This document shows, one piece after another, positions 27,374-37,584 of a stretch of 64,000 bases of DNA. The notes under the pieces were generated by a model. That model saw only the letters and a program-made list of their open reading frames with translations. It searched no databases and was not told the origin of the DNA. The position numbers and the translations under genes were made by a program. The DNA is from Lachnospiraceae bacterium (lineage in GTDB: Bacteria; Bacillota; Clostridia; Lachnospirales; Lachnospiraceae), in assembly GCA_015057505.1 (NCBI GenBank), contig SVEG01000005.1, positions 118,169-182,168 on the forward strand, read 5' to 3'. How positions within the stretch are numbered: position 1 is the stretch's first letter; each line of letters begins with the position of its first letter.

Positions 27374-28117
27374 TTATTCTTCTTTCTCATCCGACATTGC
27401 AATCAGTTCCGCAAAAATCGTTCCGGCATGCTTAGTATTATCTGTGTCTTCAGTTGCCTGCTCACGCTTCACAAATTGTACACGCACAATACTTCCCACA
27501 GGAAAATCCGCTTTGTCCGGCGCACCCTTTTTAAACCTCATACCGTCATTAGTCTTAATGCCAACACTGATATCTTCATTAAAAAACACCCGTATATCTG
27601 CACCTACCGAAAAAATATCCGTGTCCACAATGCCTGCAACAACTCCTGCAAATCCGTCTTCCCGCCATGTATCGATTCTTACAAGCACTGACGGCACTTC
27701 ACCGATATTAGCACCTACATCTGTAGCACCAGCATCAGGGAAGTCGGTTGTGGCTCCATCCACCACCTCTCCGTCAAGCCCATCATTAGGTCCGCCCGTA
27801 AGTCCGTCATCGTTTACCATACTATCCAAATCCTCATCATTTGCGGTAGTATCGTCAACACTGTTGCATTTATCGTTACCCGGCATATTATATTTGTAAT
27901 TTCGCAATGCAAATGCCCCAAGAATCACCACACACAAGCATGCCGCAATGGACATATATTTCAACCATGGTATGTTGCGCTTTTCTTTATTTTTTTCAAA
28001 ACTCTTTTCCCGAAAAGAGTTATCATTCAACTCCTCATTACCTCTTAAAGCATCCACCGCTTCAATCAAATCATCATCCAAAAGATTCAGGGCATCATGA
28101 ATTTGTTCCTGCTTCAT
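27374..28117 (-). CDS. Probable anti-sigma factor, single-pass membrane protein
   Basis: A 247-residue protein with a cytoplasmic N-terminus of about 50 residues, one membrane segment (about 52-70, YMSIAACLCVVILGAFAL), a long acidic Asp/Gly-rich linker, and an extracellular C-terminal domain. Its start codon overlaps the stop of the ECF sigma gene (ATGA), the usual layout for a sigma factor and its membrane anti-sigma. No zinc-binding ZAS motif is visible, so the assignment rests on context and topology. The serpin gene follows 18 bases later. Confidence 0.75.
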   Translation of the reverse strand: MKQEQIHDALNLLDDDLIEAVDALRGNEELNDNSFREKSFEKNKEKRNIPWLKYMSIAACLCVVILGAFALRNYKYNMPGNDKCNSVDDTTANDEDLDSMVNDDGLTGGPNDGLDGEVVDGATTDFPDAGATDVGANIGEVPSVLVRIDTWREDGFAGVVAGIVDTDIFSVGADIRVFFNEDISVGIKTNDGMRFKKGAPDKADFPVGSIVRVQFVKREQATEDTDNTKHAGTIFAELIAMSDEKEE

Positions 28118-28674
28118 ACATCAAATCCCTCCTTCTTAAGATACTCCTTAAGACCGCATCTTGTACGAAACAAAAGACTTTTCGCCTTTGCTTCACTCAT
28201 GCCGCAATATCCTGCAACTGTCTTTAACGGGTCCAGAAAATAATATCTTCCGATAAAAGCAGTTCTGGCGTCCTCCGATATATTCCACAAAAATTTATTG
28301 ATTGCATCCGCAAGTAACTGACTGTCCAATGCCTGCTCCGGTCCATCAGGAGCCGGAACACACTCTCCAAGTTCATCAAGTGAAAGTGCATATTGTGACG
28401 TCTTTCTCTTCTCTCTGTTGCGTTTGCGAAAAATATCAATTGAGATTCGTCTGGTCAGCTTGCCAAGATACACGGACAAAACATTCGGTCTGTGCGGAGG
28501 TATAGAATTCCATGCCGCAAGATAAGTATCATTAACACTTTCCTTACTATCCTCAAAATCCGCAAGTACGTTATACGCTATCTTCGTCAAATAGCGCTCG
28601 TACTTATTCTGCGTCTCCGTAATCGCTGACTCATCCCTATTAAAATAGAGTTCGACAAGCTCTGCATCCCGCAT
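28114..28674 (-). CDS. ECF-type RNA polymerase sigma factor
   Basis: A 186-residue sigma-70 family factor with region 2 (about 20-95, ESVNDTYLAAWNSIPP, SIDIFRKRNREK) and region 4 (about 125-180, including TVAGYCGMSEAKAKSLLFRTR). ATG 28674 is preferred because AAGGAGG lies nine bases upstream; a GTG at 28683 overlaps that site. It should control its own operon in response to an envelope or extracellular signal released through the anti-sigma factor, with the serpin as one output. Confidence 0.9.
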   Translation of the reverse strand: MRDAELVELYFNRDESAITETQNKYERYLTKIAYNVLADFEDSKESVNDTYLAAWNSIPPHRPNVLSVYLGKLTRRISIDIFRKRNREKRKTSQYALSLDELGECVPAPDGPEQALDSQLLADAINKFLWNISEDARTAFIGRYYFLDPLKTVAGYCGMSEAKAKSLLFRTRCGLKEYLKKEGFDV

Positions 28675-28815
28675 GGAATTCACCTCCTTTTTTTTTTAAT
28701 AAGACGTCTTCACTATATATCTCGTCAAAATTTATGTTTGGTTGCAAATAATTACGCAAAAAACAAATGTTGCTTCGCCCGCTTGTTTTTCTTTTACACT
28801 ATTCACATTATACCA

Positions 28816-28843
28816 CAAAAAAAGAACTCCTCGCAGAGTTCTT
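28816..28843 (-). terminator. Terminator after queA
   Basis: AGAACTC...GAGTTCT stem (28823-28842) followed by TTTTTTT on the minus strand. Confidence 0.85.
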
Positions 28844-28865
28844 TTCTGATTTTGTAAAATACTTA

Positions 28866-29906
28866 TTAACTTATAAACATCGCATCGCCAAAACTGAAGA
28901 ACCTGTATCTCTCGGCAATCGCCTCTTCATACGCCTTCATAACCTTATCCTTACCCGCAAGTGCCGACACAAGCATAAGAAGTGTCGATTCCGGCAGATG
29001 GAAGTTCGTTATAAGCGCATCTATCATTTTAAACTTATAGCCCGGATAGATAAAAATATCCGTCCAGCCCGAAGTTGCTTTTAAGATTCCGTCCTCTCCC
29101 GTTGCCGACTCCAAAGTACGGCAGCTTGTGGTTCCGACCGAAATAACACGGTGTCCGGCAGCCTTTGCACGATTAATCTTATCGGCCTCTTCCTTCTCTA
29201 TCATGTAGAATTCCGAATGCATGTGATGTTCAAGAACATTATCAACCTTAACCGGTCTGAATGTTCCGAGTCCTACATGAAGCGTAACATACGCAACTTC
29301 TACGCCCTTTGCCTTTATCTCCTCAAGCAAAGCGGTCGTAAAATGAAGTCCCGCCGTCGGAGCGGCAGCTGAGCCCTCATGCTTGGCATAAACCGTCTGA
29401 TATCTGTTCTTATCTTTTAACTGATGCGTAATGTACGGTGGCAGGGGCATCTGACCGAGTTTATCAAGAATCTCTTCAAAAATACCCTCGTAGCTGAACT
29501 TAATAAGTCTGTTGCCTTCTTCCACAACCTCGATTACTTCGCCTGTAAGAAGGCCGTCTCCGAATATAATCTTCGTACCGGGTTTTGCCTTTTTACCGGG
29601 CTTAACCAAGGTTTCCCACACATCATTTTCCTTACGTTTTAACAAAAGAACCTCTATGCCTGCACCGGTGCCCTCTCGCTCGCCCATAAGACGCGCAGGG
29701 ATAACCTTGGTATTGTTAAGCACCAGGCAATCCCCCTCTTTAAGATAGCCCACAATATCACGGAAAATGTGATGCTCCACGTCGCCCGTGCTCTTATTAA
29801 GCACAAGCAGACGCGAGCTTGTTCTGTCTTCTAACGGGTCCTGTGCAATCAGTTCTTCCGGCAAATCAAAGTAAAAATCTGATTTAAGTAACTGCTGTTG
29901 TTCCAT
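28866..29906 (-). CDS. queA: S-adenosylmethionine:tRNA ribosyltransferase-isomerase
   Basis: A 346-residue enzyme that moves the ribosyl group of S-adenosylmethionine to 7-aminomethyl-7-deazaguanine in tRNA, making epoxyqueuosine. Typical segments are [22 protein letters not shown]-like [20 protein letters not shown] and [11 protein letters not shown]. Length is normal. Its start is one base past the pheT stop, so it is probably read from the pheST T-box promoter. In many Clostridia queA is near ruvAB and tgt, and here it lies apart from ruvAB; tgt is not in the window. Confidence 0.96.
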   Translation of the reverse strand: MEQQQLLKSDFYFDLPEELIAQDPLEDRTSSRLLVLNKSTGDVEHHIFRDIVGYLKEGDCLVLNNTKVIPARLMGEREGTGAGIEVLLLKRKENDVWETLVKPGKKAKPGTKIIFGDGLLTGEVIEVVEEGNRLIKFSYEGIFEEILDKLGQMPLPPYITHQLKDKNRYQTVYAKHEGSAAAPTAGLHFTTALLEEIKAKGVEVAYVTLHVGLGTFRPVKVDNVLEHHMHSEFYMIEKEEADKINRAKAAGHRVISVGTTSCRTLESATGEDGILKATSGWTDIFIYPGYKFKMIDALITNFHLPESTLLMLVSALAGKDKVMKAYEEAIAERYRFFSFGDAMFIS

Positions 29907-29907
29907 A

Positions 29908-32328
29908 TTAGCTTCTCAATTCTGCACCTAAGTTTTTGTTTAATGTCTTAAGAATCTTCTTAACGAAAGCATCTACTGACTCTGTTGTAAACGGCTCATC
30001 CTTCGGAGTGAAAAGTACTGTAAATGCCATACTCTTCTGGTTCTCTGCAATCTGAGCCCCCTCGTAAATATCAAACAACTTAATGTTTGTGATATATTTA
30101 CAAGCCTGCTTCATATTTTCTTCAATCTCACCGCAGGTTACGTTCTTGTCTACTACGATTGCAAGGTCACGCTGCTCTTCTGCAAACTTAGGAAGTGGTG
30201 TAAATACTGCCTTCTTGCCGTACCACTGTGACACAAGCTCCAAATCGATTTCCATGATGTACATGGGCACGCGGTGATCCTGCTCCTCTGCAACATCATA
30301 TGCAAGCTTTCCGAGATAACCGATTTCTACGCCCTCGCAAGAAATGCTTGCTGTCTGGAACGGATGTAAAAATGTCTTGGTTGTATTAGCATATGTGAAG
30401 TTAAGGTGCAATGTATCAGCAACCTTTTCTGCGATTCCCTTCAATGTGAAGAAAGATTCTTTTTCACCGAAAACAGCCACGCAAAGTGTCTGACGCTCAT
30501 CCGGGTACTCTGTAAGCGGAAGGTCCTTCGGTATGAACTTTTTAGCAATTTCAAATAATCTTCCCTCTAAGTTACCCTTCTTCTGGTTACGTGAAACTGC
30601 GTTAATCATGGATGCCGCAAGTGTTGTTCTCATAAGTGAAAGTTCTTCACTGATAGGGTTCATGATGCGGATTGCATGACGCTCGGGAGCATCCTCCGGA
30701 AGTTTAAGCAAATCAAGGTCTGACGGCGCAAAGAATGAGTAATGAATACACTCATGTGCACCTGCACTGCAAAGTGCTTTTTTAAGACGCATCTCAGTCT
30801 TCTGCTGTAAATTCTCGCCACCAACGGTAACCTTTGCACTCGGCATAAATGACGGTACGATATGCTCGTAACCATACATACGGATAACTTCTTCCGCAAT
30901 ATCCTGATATCCTTCAATATCCTCACGATATGCGGGAACCTGAAGTGTCAAATTATCTCCGTCAATAGTCGGGTTAAGATTAAGATTCTTCATAATGCGT
31001 ACAATATCGTCATTCGGAACCACGATACCGAGGCACTTATTAACCTTATCAATGCTTACCGTAAGTGCTTTCGGTTCTACGCTGTTGCCTGTATTAACAT
31101 CTGCGTGAAGCTTAGCAACCTTACCGCAACCAAGCTCCTCGATTAAATGAAGTGCTCTCTTAAGAGCCATAACTGTTGCATACTCATCAACACCCTTTGC
31201 ATAACGTGCGCTTGAATCTGAAGACTTACCAACTGCTCTTGATGTTCTTCTGATGTTGTCACGTGCAAATTTAGCAGACTCAAAAAGTACTGTGCTTGTT
31301 GTCTCGCGGATTTCTGAATTAAGTCCTCCCATAACACCTGCGAGGGCAACAGGCTTCTTGCCGTCACAGATAAGCATGTTTTCTGTTGTAAGTGTAATCT
31401 CTGTTTCGTCAAGAGTAACGATTTTTTCACCCTCTGTTGCACGACGAACATTGATTGCATCACCCTCTAAGGTTGTATAATCAAATGCGTGCATCGGCTG
31501 TCCGAGCTCTTTTAAAATATAGTTTGTAATATCAACCACATTGGAAATTGCGCCGATACCTACAAGTGCAAGTCTGCGTTTCATCCATGCAGGTGACTCT
31601 GCGATTTTAACATCATGAACCAAATGAGCGCTGTATCTCGGACAAAGCTCAGGGCAATCAACAGTTACTTTGAAACCATCGATTGTTACATCATCCTCTG
31701 TGAAGCTTAAATCCGGCTCCTTTAAATCTTTCTCAAGTACTGCCGCGATTTCTCTCGCAATACCGTAAATACTCTGGCAATCAGGACGGTTTGCTGTAAT
31801 TGAAATATCGAATATCCAGTCGTCAAGACCAAGAATCGGTTTAACGTCTGCGCCAACTTCTGCATCCTCAGGAAGCACGAGAAGTCCGTTGTAGCCTGCG
31901 CCCGGATACATATCCTCGCTTACGCCAAGCTCAACACCTGAGCAAAGCATACCGTGTGACTCATATCCGCGAAGCTTACCTTTTCCGATTGTCATAACGC
32001 CTTCTACTGTCTTATGATCCTTTGCTGTTGCATATACGCTTGCTCCAACAAGAGCGGCCGGGAATTTGCCGCCTGCATGCACATTGTCCGCGCCACAGCA
32101 AATCTGGAAGGTTCCGTGCTCACCACAGTCTACCTGACAAACATGAAGATGTGTATCCGGAATCGCCTCACATGTAAGGACATGACCTACTACTACCTTG
32201 CTGATGTCCTTACCTACTTCATATAATTCTTCTACTTCAAATCCACAGGAAAACAACTTTTCTTCAAGCTCCTGCGGTGTAATATCTATATCTACGTATT
32301 CTTTTAACCAACTTAACGGTGCTAACAT
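29908..32328 (-). CDS. pheT: Phenylalanyl-tRNA synthetase beta subunit
   Basis: An 806-residue large subunit of the heterotetrameric enzyme. It has the N-terminal EMAP-like tRNA-binding domain (about 40-150), the B3/B4 editing region (about 215-370), B5 (about 400-480), a catalytic-like domain and the C-terminal ferredoxin-fold anticodon-binding domain (about 710-806, [17 protein letters not shown]). Full length. It starts 25 bases after pheS. Confidence 0.97.
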   Translation of the reverse strand: MLAPLSWLKEYVDIDITPQELEEKLFSCGFEVEELYEVGKDISKVVVGHVLTCEAIPDTHLHVCQVDCGEHGTFQICCGADNVHAGGKFPAALVGASVYATAKDHKTVEGVMTIGKGKLRGYESHGMLCSGVELGVSEDMYPGAGYNGLLVLPEDAEVGADVKPILGLDDWIFDISITANRPDCQSIYGIAREIAAVLEKDLKEPDLSFTEDDVTIDGFKVTVDCPELCPRYSAHLVHDVKIAESPAWMKRRLALVGIGAISNVVDITNYILKELGQPMHAFDYTTLEGDAINVRRATEGEKIVTLDETEITLTTENMLICDGKKPVALAGVMGGLNSEIRETTSTVLFESAKFARDNIRRTSRAVGKSSDSSARYAKGVDEYATVMALKRALHLIEELGCGKVAKLHADVNTGNSVEPKALTVSIDKVNKCLGIVVPNDDIVRIMKNLNLNPTIDGDNLTLQVPAYREDIEGYQDIAEEVIRMYGYEHIVPSFMPSAKVTVGGENLQQKTEMRLKKALCSAGAHECIHYSFFAPSDLDLLKLPEDAPERHAIRIMNPISEELSLMRTTLAASMINAVSRNQKKGNLEGRLFEIAKKFIPKDLPLTEYPDERQTLCVAVFGEKESFFTLKGIAEKVADTLHLNFTYANTTKTFLHPFQTASISCEGVEIGYLGKLAYDVAEEQDHRVPMYIMEIDLELVSQWYGKKAVFTPLPKFAEEQRDLAIVVDKNVTCGEIEENMKQACKYITNIKLFDIYEGAQIAENQKSMAFTVLFTPKDEPFTTESVDAFVKKILKTLNKNLGAELRS

Positions 32329-32353
32329 ATCTATTTACCTAGCCCTTTCCTAC

Positions 32354-33382
32354 TTATTTATCATTTAACTGACCGAGTACCTTAATATCTGACTCAAACA
32401 AATGCTTAATGTTGTTGATACCGTACTTAAGCATCGCTGTACGCTCAATACCGATACCGAATGCAAGACCGCTGTACTCATTTGAATCAATACCGCAGTT
32501 CTCAAGAACCTTGTTATTAACGATACCTGCGCCGAGAATCTCTATCCAGCCTGTTCCCTTGCAAAGCTTACAACCCTTGCCGCCGCACTCGAAACAGCTA
32601 CAGTCAACTTCTACAGAAGGCTCTGTAAACGGGAAATATGAAGGACGAAGACGTGTCTTTGTTCCCTCGCCGTAAATCTGTCTTACGAACTCATCAAGCA
32701 TACCCTGTAAGTCGCAAAGTGTGATACCCTTATCAACTACAAGACCCTCCATCTGAGTAAACATCGGTGAATGTGTCGCGTCATCATCTGAACGGAAAAC
32801 CTTACCCGGTGATAAAATCTTAATCGGAGGCTTCTTATTCTCCATAACATGAATCTGTCCTGCAGATGTCTGTGTTCTTAATAAGAACTCCGGTGACAAA
32901 TAGAATGTATCCTGCATATCTCTTGCCGGATGATCCTGAGGAGTATTGAGAGCTGTGAAGTTATAATAATCTGTCTCAATCTCTGTTCCTTCAAAAATCT
33001 CAAAGCCCATGCCTGAGAAAATATCAATAATCTGGTTACGAACAAGTGTAATAGGGTGAAGATTACCCTCCTCTGTCTTAACAGCCGGAAGAGAAATATC
33101 AATCTTCTCTGCCTCATATCTTGCCTCTAACTCTTTAGCCTTCATCTTAACATCAAGCTCGCCGAGGAACTCTAAAGCCCACTCCTTAAGCTCATTTACA
33201 CCTTTACCGTAAGCAGCTCTCTCCTCCGGAGCGATATTCTTCATTTCCTTCATGAGAAGACCGATTTTACCGGTTTTGCCGTCCAAAAACTTCTTTTTGA
33301 ACTCATACACTTCTTTTGCAGAATTAAGTTCTTCTGCGCCCGCAATAATTTCCTGTTTGATTGCTTCCAAATTTGCGTTCAT
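32354..33382 (-). CDS. pheS: Phenylalanyl-tRNA synthetase alpha subunit
   Basis: A 342-residue catalytic subunit. An N-terminal coiled coil (about 1-90) precedes the class II core with [34 protein letters not shown] and [20 protein letters not shown] [18 protein letters not shown] Cys-rich insertion ([16 protein letters not shown], about 262-280) may bind metal. Expression is under a T-box. Confidence 0.97.
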   Translation of the reverse strand: MNANLEAIKQEIIAGAEELNSAKEVYEFKKKFLDGKTGKIGLLMKEMKNIAPEERAAYGKGVNELKEWALEFLGELDVKMKAKELEARYEAEKIDISLPAVKTEEGNLHPITLVRNQIIDIFSGMGFEIFEGTEIETDYYNFTALNTPQDHPARDMQDTFYLSPEFLLRTQTSAGQIHVMENKKPPIKILSPGKVFRSDDDATHSPMFTQMEGLVVDKGITLCDLQGMLDEFVRQIYGEGTKTRLRPSYFPFTEPSVEVDCSCFECGGKGCKLCKGTGWIEILGAGIVNNKVLENCGIDSNEYSGLAFGIGIERTAMLKYGINNIKHLFESDIKVLGQLNDK

Positions 33383-33408
33383 CTTTTTTCTCCTTCTTTC
33401 CTGTATTT

Positions 33409-33665
33409 AGGGACAAAAAAATCGTCCCTTTAAAACTAAAGGGACGAATGTAAATCCGCGATACCACCCTGATTCCCATACAACGTATGGACTCTCATTA
33501 ACTGCGTAACGTGCACACTACGTCATTCCCTACTATTACTTCAAGAATGCGGCTCCGACGGGAACTTCAATACTTATCTGAACTTAAGACGGCTTACAGC
33601 CGGTGACCGTCTCTCTCTGTAAGAAGCTAAGCATCTACTGACGTCTTCATTGCCTTTTTCATCAA
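33409..33665 (-). promoter_or_regulatory. T-box riboswitch (pheST leader)
   Basis: On the minus strand: stem I with the AGTAGATGCTT and AGAGAGAG elements, a likely UUC phenylalanine specifier (complement of 33545-33547, in GCATTCTTGAAG), the T-box AGGGTGGTATCGCGG (33456-33470), and a terminator CGTCCCTTTAG...CTAAAGGGACG-type stem (33424-33446) with a T run. Uncharged tRNA-Phe should relieve termination. Confidence 0.93.
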
Positions 33666-33672
33666 TATAGCC

Positions 33673-33701
33673 ATTCTACCCACTTTTTCGGGCAGTGTCA
33701 A
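33673..33701 (-). promoter_or_regulatory. Promoter of the pheST T-box
   Basis: Minus-strand TTGACA (33696-33701), 17-base spacer, TAGAAT (33673-33678). Confidence 0.85.
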
Positions 33702-33748
33702 GTGTTTTCTCGTTGGAATGGTTGTAAATGCGGCATGACACCTTTATT

Positions 33749-34285
33749 TTAGCTGTTTTTTGTCATCTCATAAAAATTATAAAGCCTCTCTTCTGCATCT
33801 CCATAATCCTTATACATCTTAGTTTCCACCAACTTAAAGCCTGCCCTCTCAGCAGTTATACACGAAGCCTTATTGGCATTTCTTATATTAGCAATGATTT
33901 TAGAAATATCGTAGTGTTCAAAAAAATAGTTCGTATAAGCAACAACCGCTTCTGTGGCATATCCATTTCCTCTGTAATCTGCACCAATGAAATATACAAG
34001 TCCAACCTGCTCTAAATCATCAAAATACGAACATCCGACAGAACCGATTACTATACCTTGCTCCTTCTCTACAATCGTATATGCCAAATAGTCCTTCTTT
34101 GGGTTATCTTCCTCATTCAGCAAAATTGTGTCCTTTACCCATCCCGGCATCCACTCATGATAATTACTTCCGCATCCGCAGAAAATATCTTCATCCAGAC
34201 TTCCGTCAGAAGCCATCTCTATATATGCTTTGTTATCCTCTTGTTCCATATTACGAACAATTAATCTGTCTGTTTCTATGTACAT
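33749..34285 (-). CDS. GNAT-family acetyltransferase (RimJ/RimL-like)
   Basis: A 178-residue N-acetyltransferase. The acetyl-CoA loop is in DYRGNGYATEAVVAYTNYFFEHY, and NIRNANKASCITAERAGF is typical of the RimJ/RimL branch that acetylates protein N-termini or small amines. The substrate is unknown. AGGGAG precedes the ATG. It is the first of several small accessory genes, all on the minus strand. Confidence 0.85.
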   Translation of the reverse strand: MYIETDRLIVRNMEQEDNKAYIEMASDGSLDEDIFCGCGSNYHEWMPGWVKDTILLNEEDNPKKDYLAYTIVEKEQGIVIGSVGCSYFDDLEQVGLVYFIGADYRGNGYATEAVVAYTNYFFEHYDISKIIANIRNANKASCITAERAGFKLVETKMYKDYGDAEERLYNFYEMTKNS

Positions 34286-34308
34286 AATATTTCTCCCTAA
34301 ATCAGAAC

Positions 34309-34761
34309 TTATCTATGAATATACATCCTTGTCATATCCGGTTCACCGTCACCTTGCACCATGCACAAAAACTCCCATCCATACTTTTCGTAAAAATCGA
34401 TATGATCGCTAATTAAATATACCGGAGAAATGCCTTTTAATCGCAAATCCTCCACTGCCATATTAAGCAATTGCCCCGCAATTCCCTGCGAGCGGTATTT
34501 GTCATCTGTATAAACAGCGCAAATATTCGGGGTAAGATCTTTCCTATCATGAAAATCATTTTCAATGACACCCAATCCGCCAATAATTTGATCACCGTCT
34601 AAACAAAGATACCATCCGTATTCTGTTGTATTACGCAGATATGCATCCATACATTCTAAGTAAGCTTCTGTGGCAACTCCCCACTTGTTGTGAAACCATT
34701 CCGCAGCAGAAAGCTTAAATTCAGGTTGTTCCCTTAATGTAATATACTTATATTCTGCCAT
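34309..34761 (-). CDS. GNAT-family acetyltransferase
   Basis: A 150-residue N-acetyltransferase with the CoA-binding segment DDKYRSQGIAGQLLNMAVEDL and a C-terminal FYEKYGWEFL. It lies 23 bases upstream of the previous GNAT gene, yet the two are not close copies. The substrate is unknown. Confidence 0.85.
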   Translation of the reverse strand: MAEYKYITLREQPEFKLSAAEWFHNKWGVATEAYLECMDAYLRNTTEYGWYLCLDGDQIIGGLGVIENDFHDRKDLTPNICAVYTDDKYRSQGIAGQLLNMAVEDLRLKGISPVYLISDHIDFYEKYGWEFLCMVQGDGEPDMTRMYIHR

Positions 34762-34790
34762 TATTATTGTTTTCTCCTTTTTTCAAATAA

Positions 34791-35273
34791 CTACTTAAGA
34801 AGTTCATACAACTCATAAACACGTTCTTCCGTAATCTTTGCGGCCTCCATGTTTACAATCAATGAATACATAGAGCCACCTTCAACTTCCTTTCCGGCTT
34901 CTCCTACAGATTTCTCTTTTTCTGCAATCCATGCATGCTGTTCGTCCTGCATTTTTGAAAATTCTTCTTGTGATAAACTACGCTTCAACTCACTCCACAT
35001 ATCATTCAGTGCACCATCCCAAAGCTCGTATAATTCCTGTGACTTTATATTCATCTCTGCCTGTGTTAATTCATCATCCTCCAAAGAAATCTTGATGCGA
35101 TCTGACTTTTCCTTGACAGAGGTCATGTAATCATCCCAGTCACGTGTTTCTGTATCAGAATCTTTTTCAGACTCCATTGTCTGCGGTTCATTCGAATTTT
35201 TTACATCGGTTTTTCCGCATCCAACCATAAAAATTGCCATTACCAATGTTAATAATAAAATTCCCTTTTTCAT
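34791..35273 (-). CDS. Lipoprotein with LprI/DUF1311-like domain
   Basis: A 160-residue lipoprotein; the signal peptide ends MVGC (lipidated C19). The C-terminal 100 residues match the DUF1311 / lysozyme-inhibitor LprI pattern (LTQAEMNIKSQELYELWD, SLSQEEFSKMQDEQHAWI). Members bind lysozyme or have unknown function. ATG 35273 is chosen because GGAGG lies upstream. Confidence 0.8.
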   Translation of the reverse strand: MKKGILLLTLVMAIFMVGCGKTDVKNSNEPQTMESEKDSDTETRDWDDYMTSVKEKSDRIKISLEDDELTQAEMNIKSQELYELWDGALNDMWSELKRSLSQEEFSKMQDEQHAWIAEKEKSVGEAGKEVEGGSMYSLIVNMEAAKITEERVYELYELLK

Positions 35274-35303
35274 AATTATTTTCCTCCACAATAAAATTGA
35301 ATT

Positions 35304-35945
35304 TTATCTAATTCCTTCCCATTCATCCATAAACTCAGAAATATATTCTTTCATATACCTTTCTCTATCCTGAGCAATAATCTTTGCAATATCTGTATTC
35401 ATTAAATCTTTTAACTTAAAAAGTTTTTCATAAAAATGATTAATTGTTGTAGAAATATGATTGCGATATTCTTTGGCATCCATGTCCAAATTCGGATTAA
35501 TATTTGGATTATGTATCACTCTATTATGATTTCCACCATAAGCAAAAGCTCTAGCTATTCCGATAGCCCCGATTGCATCTAATCTATCTGCATCTTGTAC
35601 ACATTTTCCTTCTAATGTCTTAGGTATAACAGAGTCTTTTCCTTTATAAGAAATCTCATCTATAATTTGACATATTGCTTCCATAGTAGTTTCTTCAACA
35701 CTATTAATTCTTAAAAAACTTCTTGCCTTATCCTTGTTTGTATGTGTTTCAGGCGATAATTTCACATCATCTACATCGTGTAATAATGCCGCTAATTGCA
35801 CAATTTCCAAATTCGCTTTTTCTTTTATAGCTATATTTGTTGCCGTTTTATAAACACGAAATGTATGAAAATAATCATGTCCACTATAGTCAGTTTCAAA
35901 TACTTCTTTTACATATTCCAATGCATTATCTATTATATTTTGCAT
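35304..35945 (-). CDS. HD-domain phosphohydrolase
   Basis: A 213-residue metal-dependent hydrolase of the HD superfamily. Metal ligands are visible as H (HDYFHTFRV, about 24-28), HD (LLHDVDD, about 55) and a later D (VQDADRLDAIGAIG). The pattern is like YedJ/YpgQ-type nucleotide or pyrophosphate hydrolases. AT-rich. The substrate is unknown. Confidence 0.85.
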   Translation of the reverse strand: MQNIIDNALEYVKEVFETDYSGHDYFHTFRVYKTATNIAIKEKANLEIVQLAALLHDVDDVKLSPETHTNKDKARSFLRINSVEETTMEAICQIIDEISYKGKDSVIPKTLEGKCVQDADRLDAIGAIGIARAFAYGGNHNRVIHNPNINPNLDMDAKEYRNHISTTINHFYEKLFKLKDLMNTDIAKIIAQDRERYMKEYISEFMDEWEGIR

Positions 35946-35966
35946 AAGTCACCTACAAATTCTAAC

Positions 35967-36227
35967 TTAAATTGTTAACATTATCTTTTTTATTTCTTCT
36001 ACTTTTTCCCCTAATTCTTTCGTTCCGTCTATAACATAATCTGATGACGGCAAAACATCTTTTAACATCTGCACATATGCTGCACGCGCATATTTAAGAT
36101 ACATTTCCATATCTCGTCTAATTTCTTCAGCCGATGCATCTTTCATATCCCGCAGTACTCTTCTCGCCATCGCAATGTCCAATGGTGTATCCACAAAAAT
36201 GGCACAATCTATATACTCACTTATTTT
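35967..36227 (-). pseudogene. Truncated uridine-kinase-like gene (C-terminal remnant)
   Basis: About 86 codons remain of a nucleoside kinase of the uridine kinase type: SEYIDCAIFVDTPLDIAMARR, then a helical segment MYLKYARAAYVQMLKDVLPSSDYVIDG. The P-loop half is missing, so it cannot be active. Reading upstream in the same frame, the first stop is the TGA of the neighbouring HAD gene (36228-36230), so the kinase remnant begins immediately after that gene. A deletion joining the two genes best explains this. Confidence 0.75.
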
Positions 36228-37001
36228 TCAACCTTTCTTTAATACATATTGCTCAATGAATCGTGCAACTCCATCCGCATCATTGCTTTCCGCAACATAA
36301 TCAGCTATAGCTTTCACTTCATCAATTCCATTTGAAACGGCAACTCCTATTCCACACATTTTTATCGGTTCAATATCATCATAGTCATCGCCAAAATAAA
36401 TAGTTTCTTCCGGCAGGCAATTACAAATATCCAATATTGACTTTATACCATTCCACTTTGTTGCAGTTCTGCTCATGATTTGCAATAAATATCCATTTGA
36501 CACTGTATAATAAAGATCTTCCGTCAGTTCTTTTTCTACAACAAACATAATTTCTTTACTGTCAATATGTGCTAAAATTTTTAATGCGCCTTCCGTTTTA
36601 GCTACGCCTGCTAAATCTCCTGATATAATAGTTTCATAATCCTCAATAGGTTTATTTGAATAAGCACAATCTCCCGTTTCAAGAGTAATACGCAGAGACG
36701 GAATCTGTTCCAAAACATTTAACAAATGCTCTGCACTCTTTAGACAGATTCCATACTCAGTTCGCTGATTTCCATAGATTACTCTCGCTCCATTAGAAAC
36801 AACCATTGCATCGAAATCAATCATCTCGCAATACTGTTTTGTAGTACGAAGCGGTCTTGCTGTAGCAACCATAATTTTTATGGCTTTTTTCTTGCATTCT
36901 TTTAGCACTGCCATTGTATACGCCGATAATGTTTTATCTGTACGCAACAACGTCTTATCCAAATCCACAACAATAGTTTTGATATTCGTAAAATTAACCA
37001 T
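36228..37001 (-). CDS. HAD-superfamily hydrolase (Cof type)
   Basis: A 257-residue phosphatase with motif I VVDLDKTLL (nucleophile D13), motif II MVATARPL and motif III FGDDYDDIEPIKM. The IIB cap suggests sugar- or cofactor-phosphate substrates. GAGG precedes the ATG. Its stop codon directly abuts a kinase remnant in the same frame. Whether the C-terminus is native is unclear, but the length is normal for the family. Confidence 0.88.
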   Translation of the reverse strand: MVNFTNIKTIVVDLDKTLLRTDKTLSAYTMAVLKECKKKAIKIMVATARPLRTTKQYCEMIDFDAMVVSNGARVIYGNQRTEYGICLKSAEHLLNVLEQIPSLRITLETGDCAYSNKPIEDYETIISGDLAGVAKTEGALKILAHIDSKEIMFVVEKELTEDLYYTVSNGYLLQIMSRTATKWNGIKSILDICNCLPEETIYFGDDYDDIEPIKMCGIGVAVSNGIDEVKAIADYVAESNDADGVARFIEQYVLKKG

Positions 37002-37079
37002 TAGTTTTCCTCTTTGAACAAATCCAAATAATTATTTCCTTTACTTAGGTGTAGGAAGTTTACCATCCCTAACTATTTT

Positions 37080-37577
37080 TTATGTATAATTCCAGATCAT
37101 ATAAGTCAAAAAGCAATTAAAAACAAAAAGCAATACTGACAGACACCTGAGAATATTTTTGTTTTTCAATTTCTTATTAACCAAATAAAAATCTCCACAA
37201 TTACCAAATGCACATACTAAAGCATAAGAACTGTCTGTTAATAAAAAAATCGTAGCCAGTTCCCACATAAAAAGTTTTAAATAGCCTATGTTAAGCAAAA
37301 AGTAAATTACACAAAACAAATAGGCAAATATCGTTGTTCCGATAATACCTGCAAGATTCATATATATCCATTCTTTAGGAACATCTCCATCTGATTCTAT
37401 CATCTGCTCTTCGCCTTCAACAAATACTTTTGTTCCGCCATGATATGTAAACCACTGGATTTTGTTTATTGATAACCCCATCTTTTTCCCAACAAAAACA
37501 TGAAGCAACTCATGCGAAACATGTTGCAGCACACAACTAATCAGCAAAAATATAATTATCACTATAGCTTTTTGCAT
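37080..37577 (-). CDS. Polytopic membrane protein with HExxH motif (M50-like protease candidate)
   Basis: A 165-residue protein with about four membrane segments. HELLH (22-26) lies in the first segment, as the zinc-binding HExxH does in M50 site-2 proteases, and an Asp (D129) in GNCGDF in a later segment could be the third ligand. The canonical LDG motif is not seen, so activity is uncertain. The start codon lies within the tail of a decayed gene. It could be an intramembrane protease or a degenerate relative. Confidence 0.6.
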   Translation of the reverse strand: MQKAIVIIIFLLISCVLQHVSHELLHVFVGKKMGLSINKIQWFTYHGGTKVFVEGEEQMIESDGDVPKEWIYMNLAGIIGTTIFAYLFCVIYFLLNIGYLKLFMWELATIFLLTDSSYALVCAFGNCGDFYLVNKKLKNKNILRCLSVLLFVFNCFLTYMIWNYT

Positions 37578-37584
37578 TGCCTAT

